From an uncultured Prevotella sp. (GTDB taxonomy: Bacteria; Bacteroidota; Bacteroidia; Bacteroidales; Bacteroidaceae), in contig CAKQFF010000119.1 of the NCBI GenBank assembly GCA_934230685.1, forward strand, positions 1-5,567: a DNA stretch of 5,567 nucleotides. Direction: 5' to 3'. The first letter of the stretch is position 1, and each line of letters starts with the position of its first letter. The notes beneath the pieces were generated by a model, which was not told the DNA's origin, searched no databases, and worked only from the letters and a program-made list of their open reading frames with translations. Made by a program: the position numbers and the translations under genes. Shown one piece after another: positions 5,567-5,567 of this stretch.

Positions 5567-5567
5567 T

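Overview
The window looks like part of a Bacteroidales chromosome, most likely from the Prevotella/Bacteroides side. This rests on protein families I recognise from that order (a DUF1015 protein, a DUF6078-like protein, an AAA-ATPase/PD-(D/E)XK gene), on A/T-rich gene leaders without Shine-Dalgarno sequences, and on a good match to the Bacteroidetes -7 promoter element (TAnnTTTG) ahead of the yigZ-type gene. The assignment is an inference; there is no rRNA or other marker gene.

Layout. At the left edge, on the + strand, is the C-terminal ~197 residues of a MacB/LolD-type ABC transporter ATPase whose N-terminus lies outside the window. It ends at a strong hairpin shared with a convergent gene. 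Everything else is on the - strand. Read in the direction of transcription (right to left) the order is: a GC-rich palindrome with a G-quadruplex pattern; a 415-residue DUF1015 protein with a ParB-like DGHHR box; an AT-rich 19-bp palindrome that looks like its terminator; a promoter; a YigZ/IMPACT-family protein; 16 bases later a cysteine-rich DUF6078-like protein; a 142-base gap with direct and inverted repeats; an AAA-ATPase gene whose C-terminal nuclease part has been cut and thrown out of frame; and an RmlD-like SDR sugar-nucleotide reductase/epimerase.

How the genes relate. The YigZ and DUF6078 genes probably form one short operon. DUF1015 appears to be transcribed alone, since a hairpin lies on either side of it. 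The AAA-ATPase locus is best read as a decayed gene: the ATPase half is complete and the nuclease motif survives, but about 60-80 residues between them seem to be missing and the two halves are in different frames. The nuclease remnant runs into the first codons of the SDR gene. The ABC ATPase has no visible functional link to the - strand genes.

I did not find a convincing new multi-gene system. The items most worth a second look are the broken ATPase/nuclease gene, the repeats upstream of it, the AT-rich palindrome, and the G-rich palindrome at the right edge.
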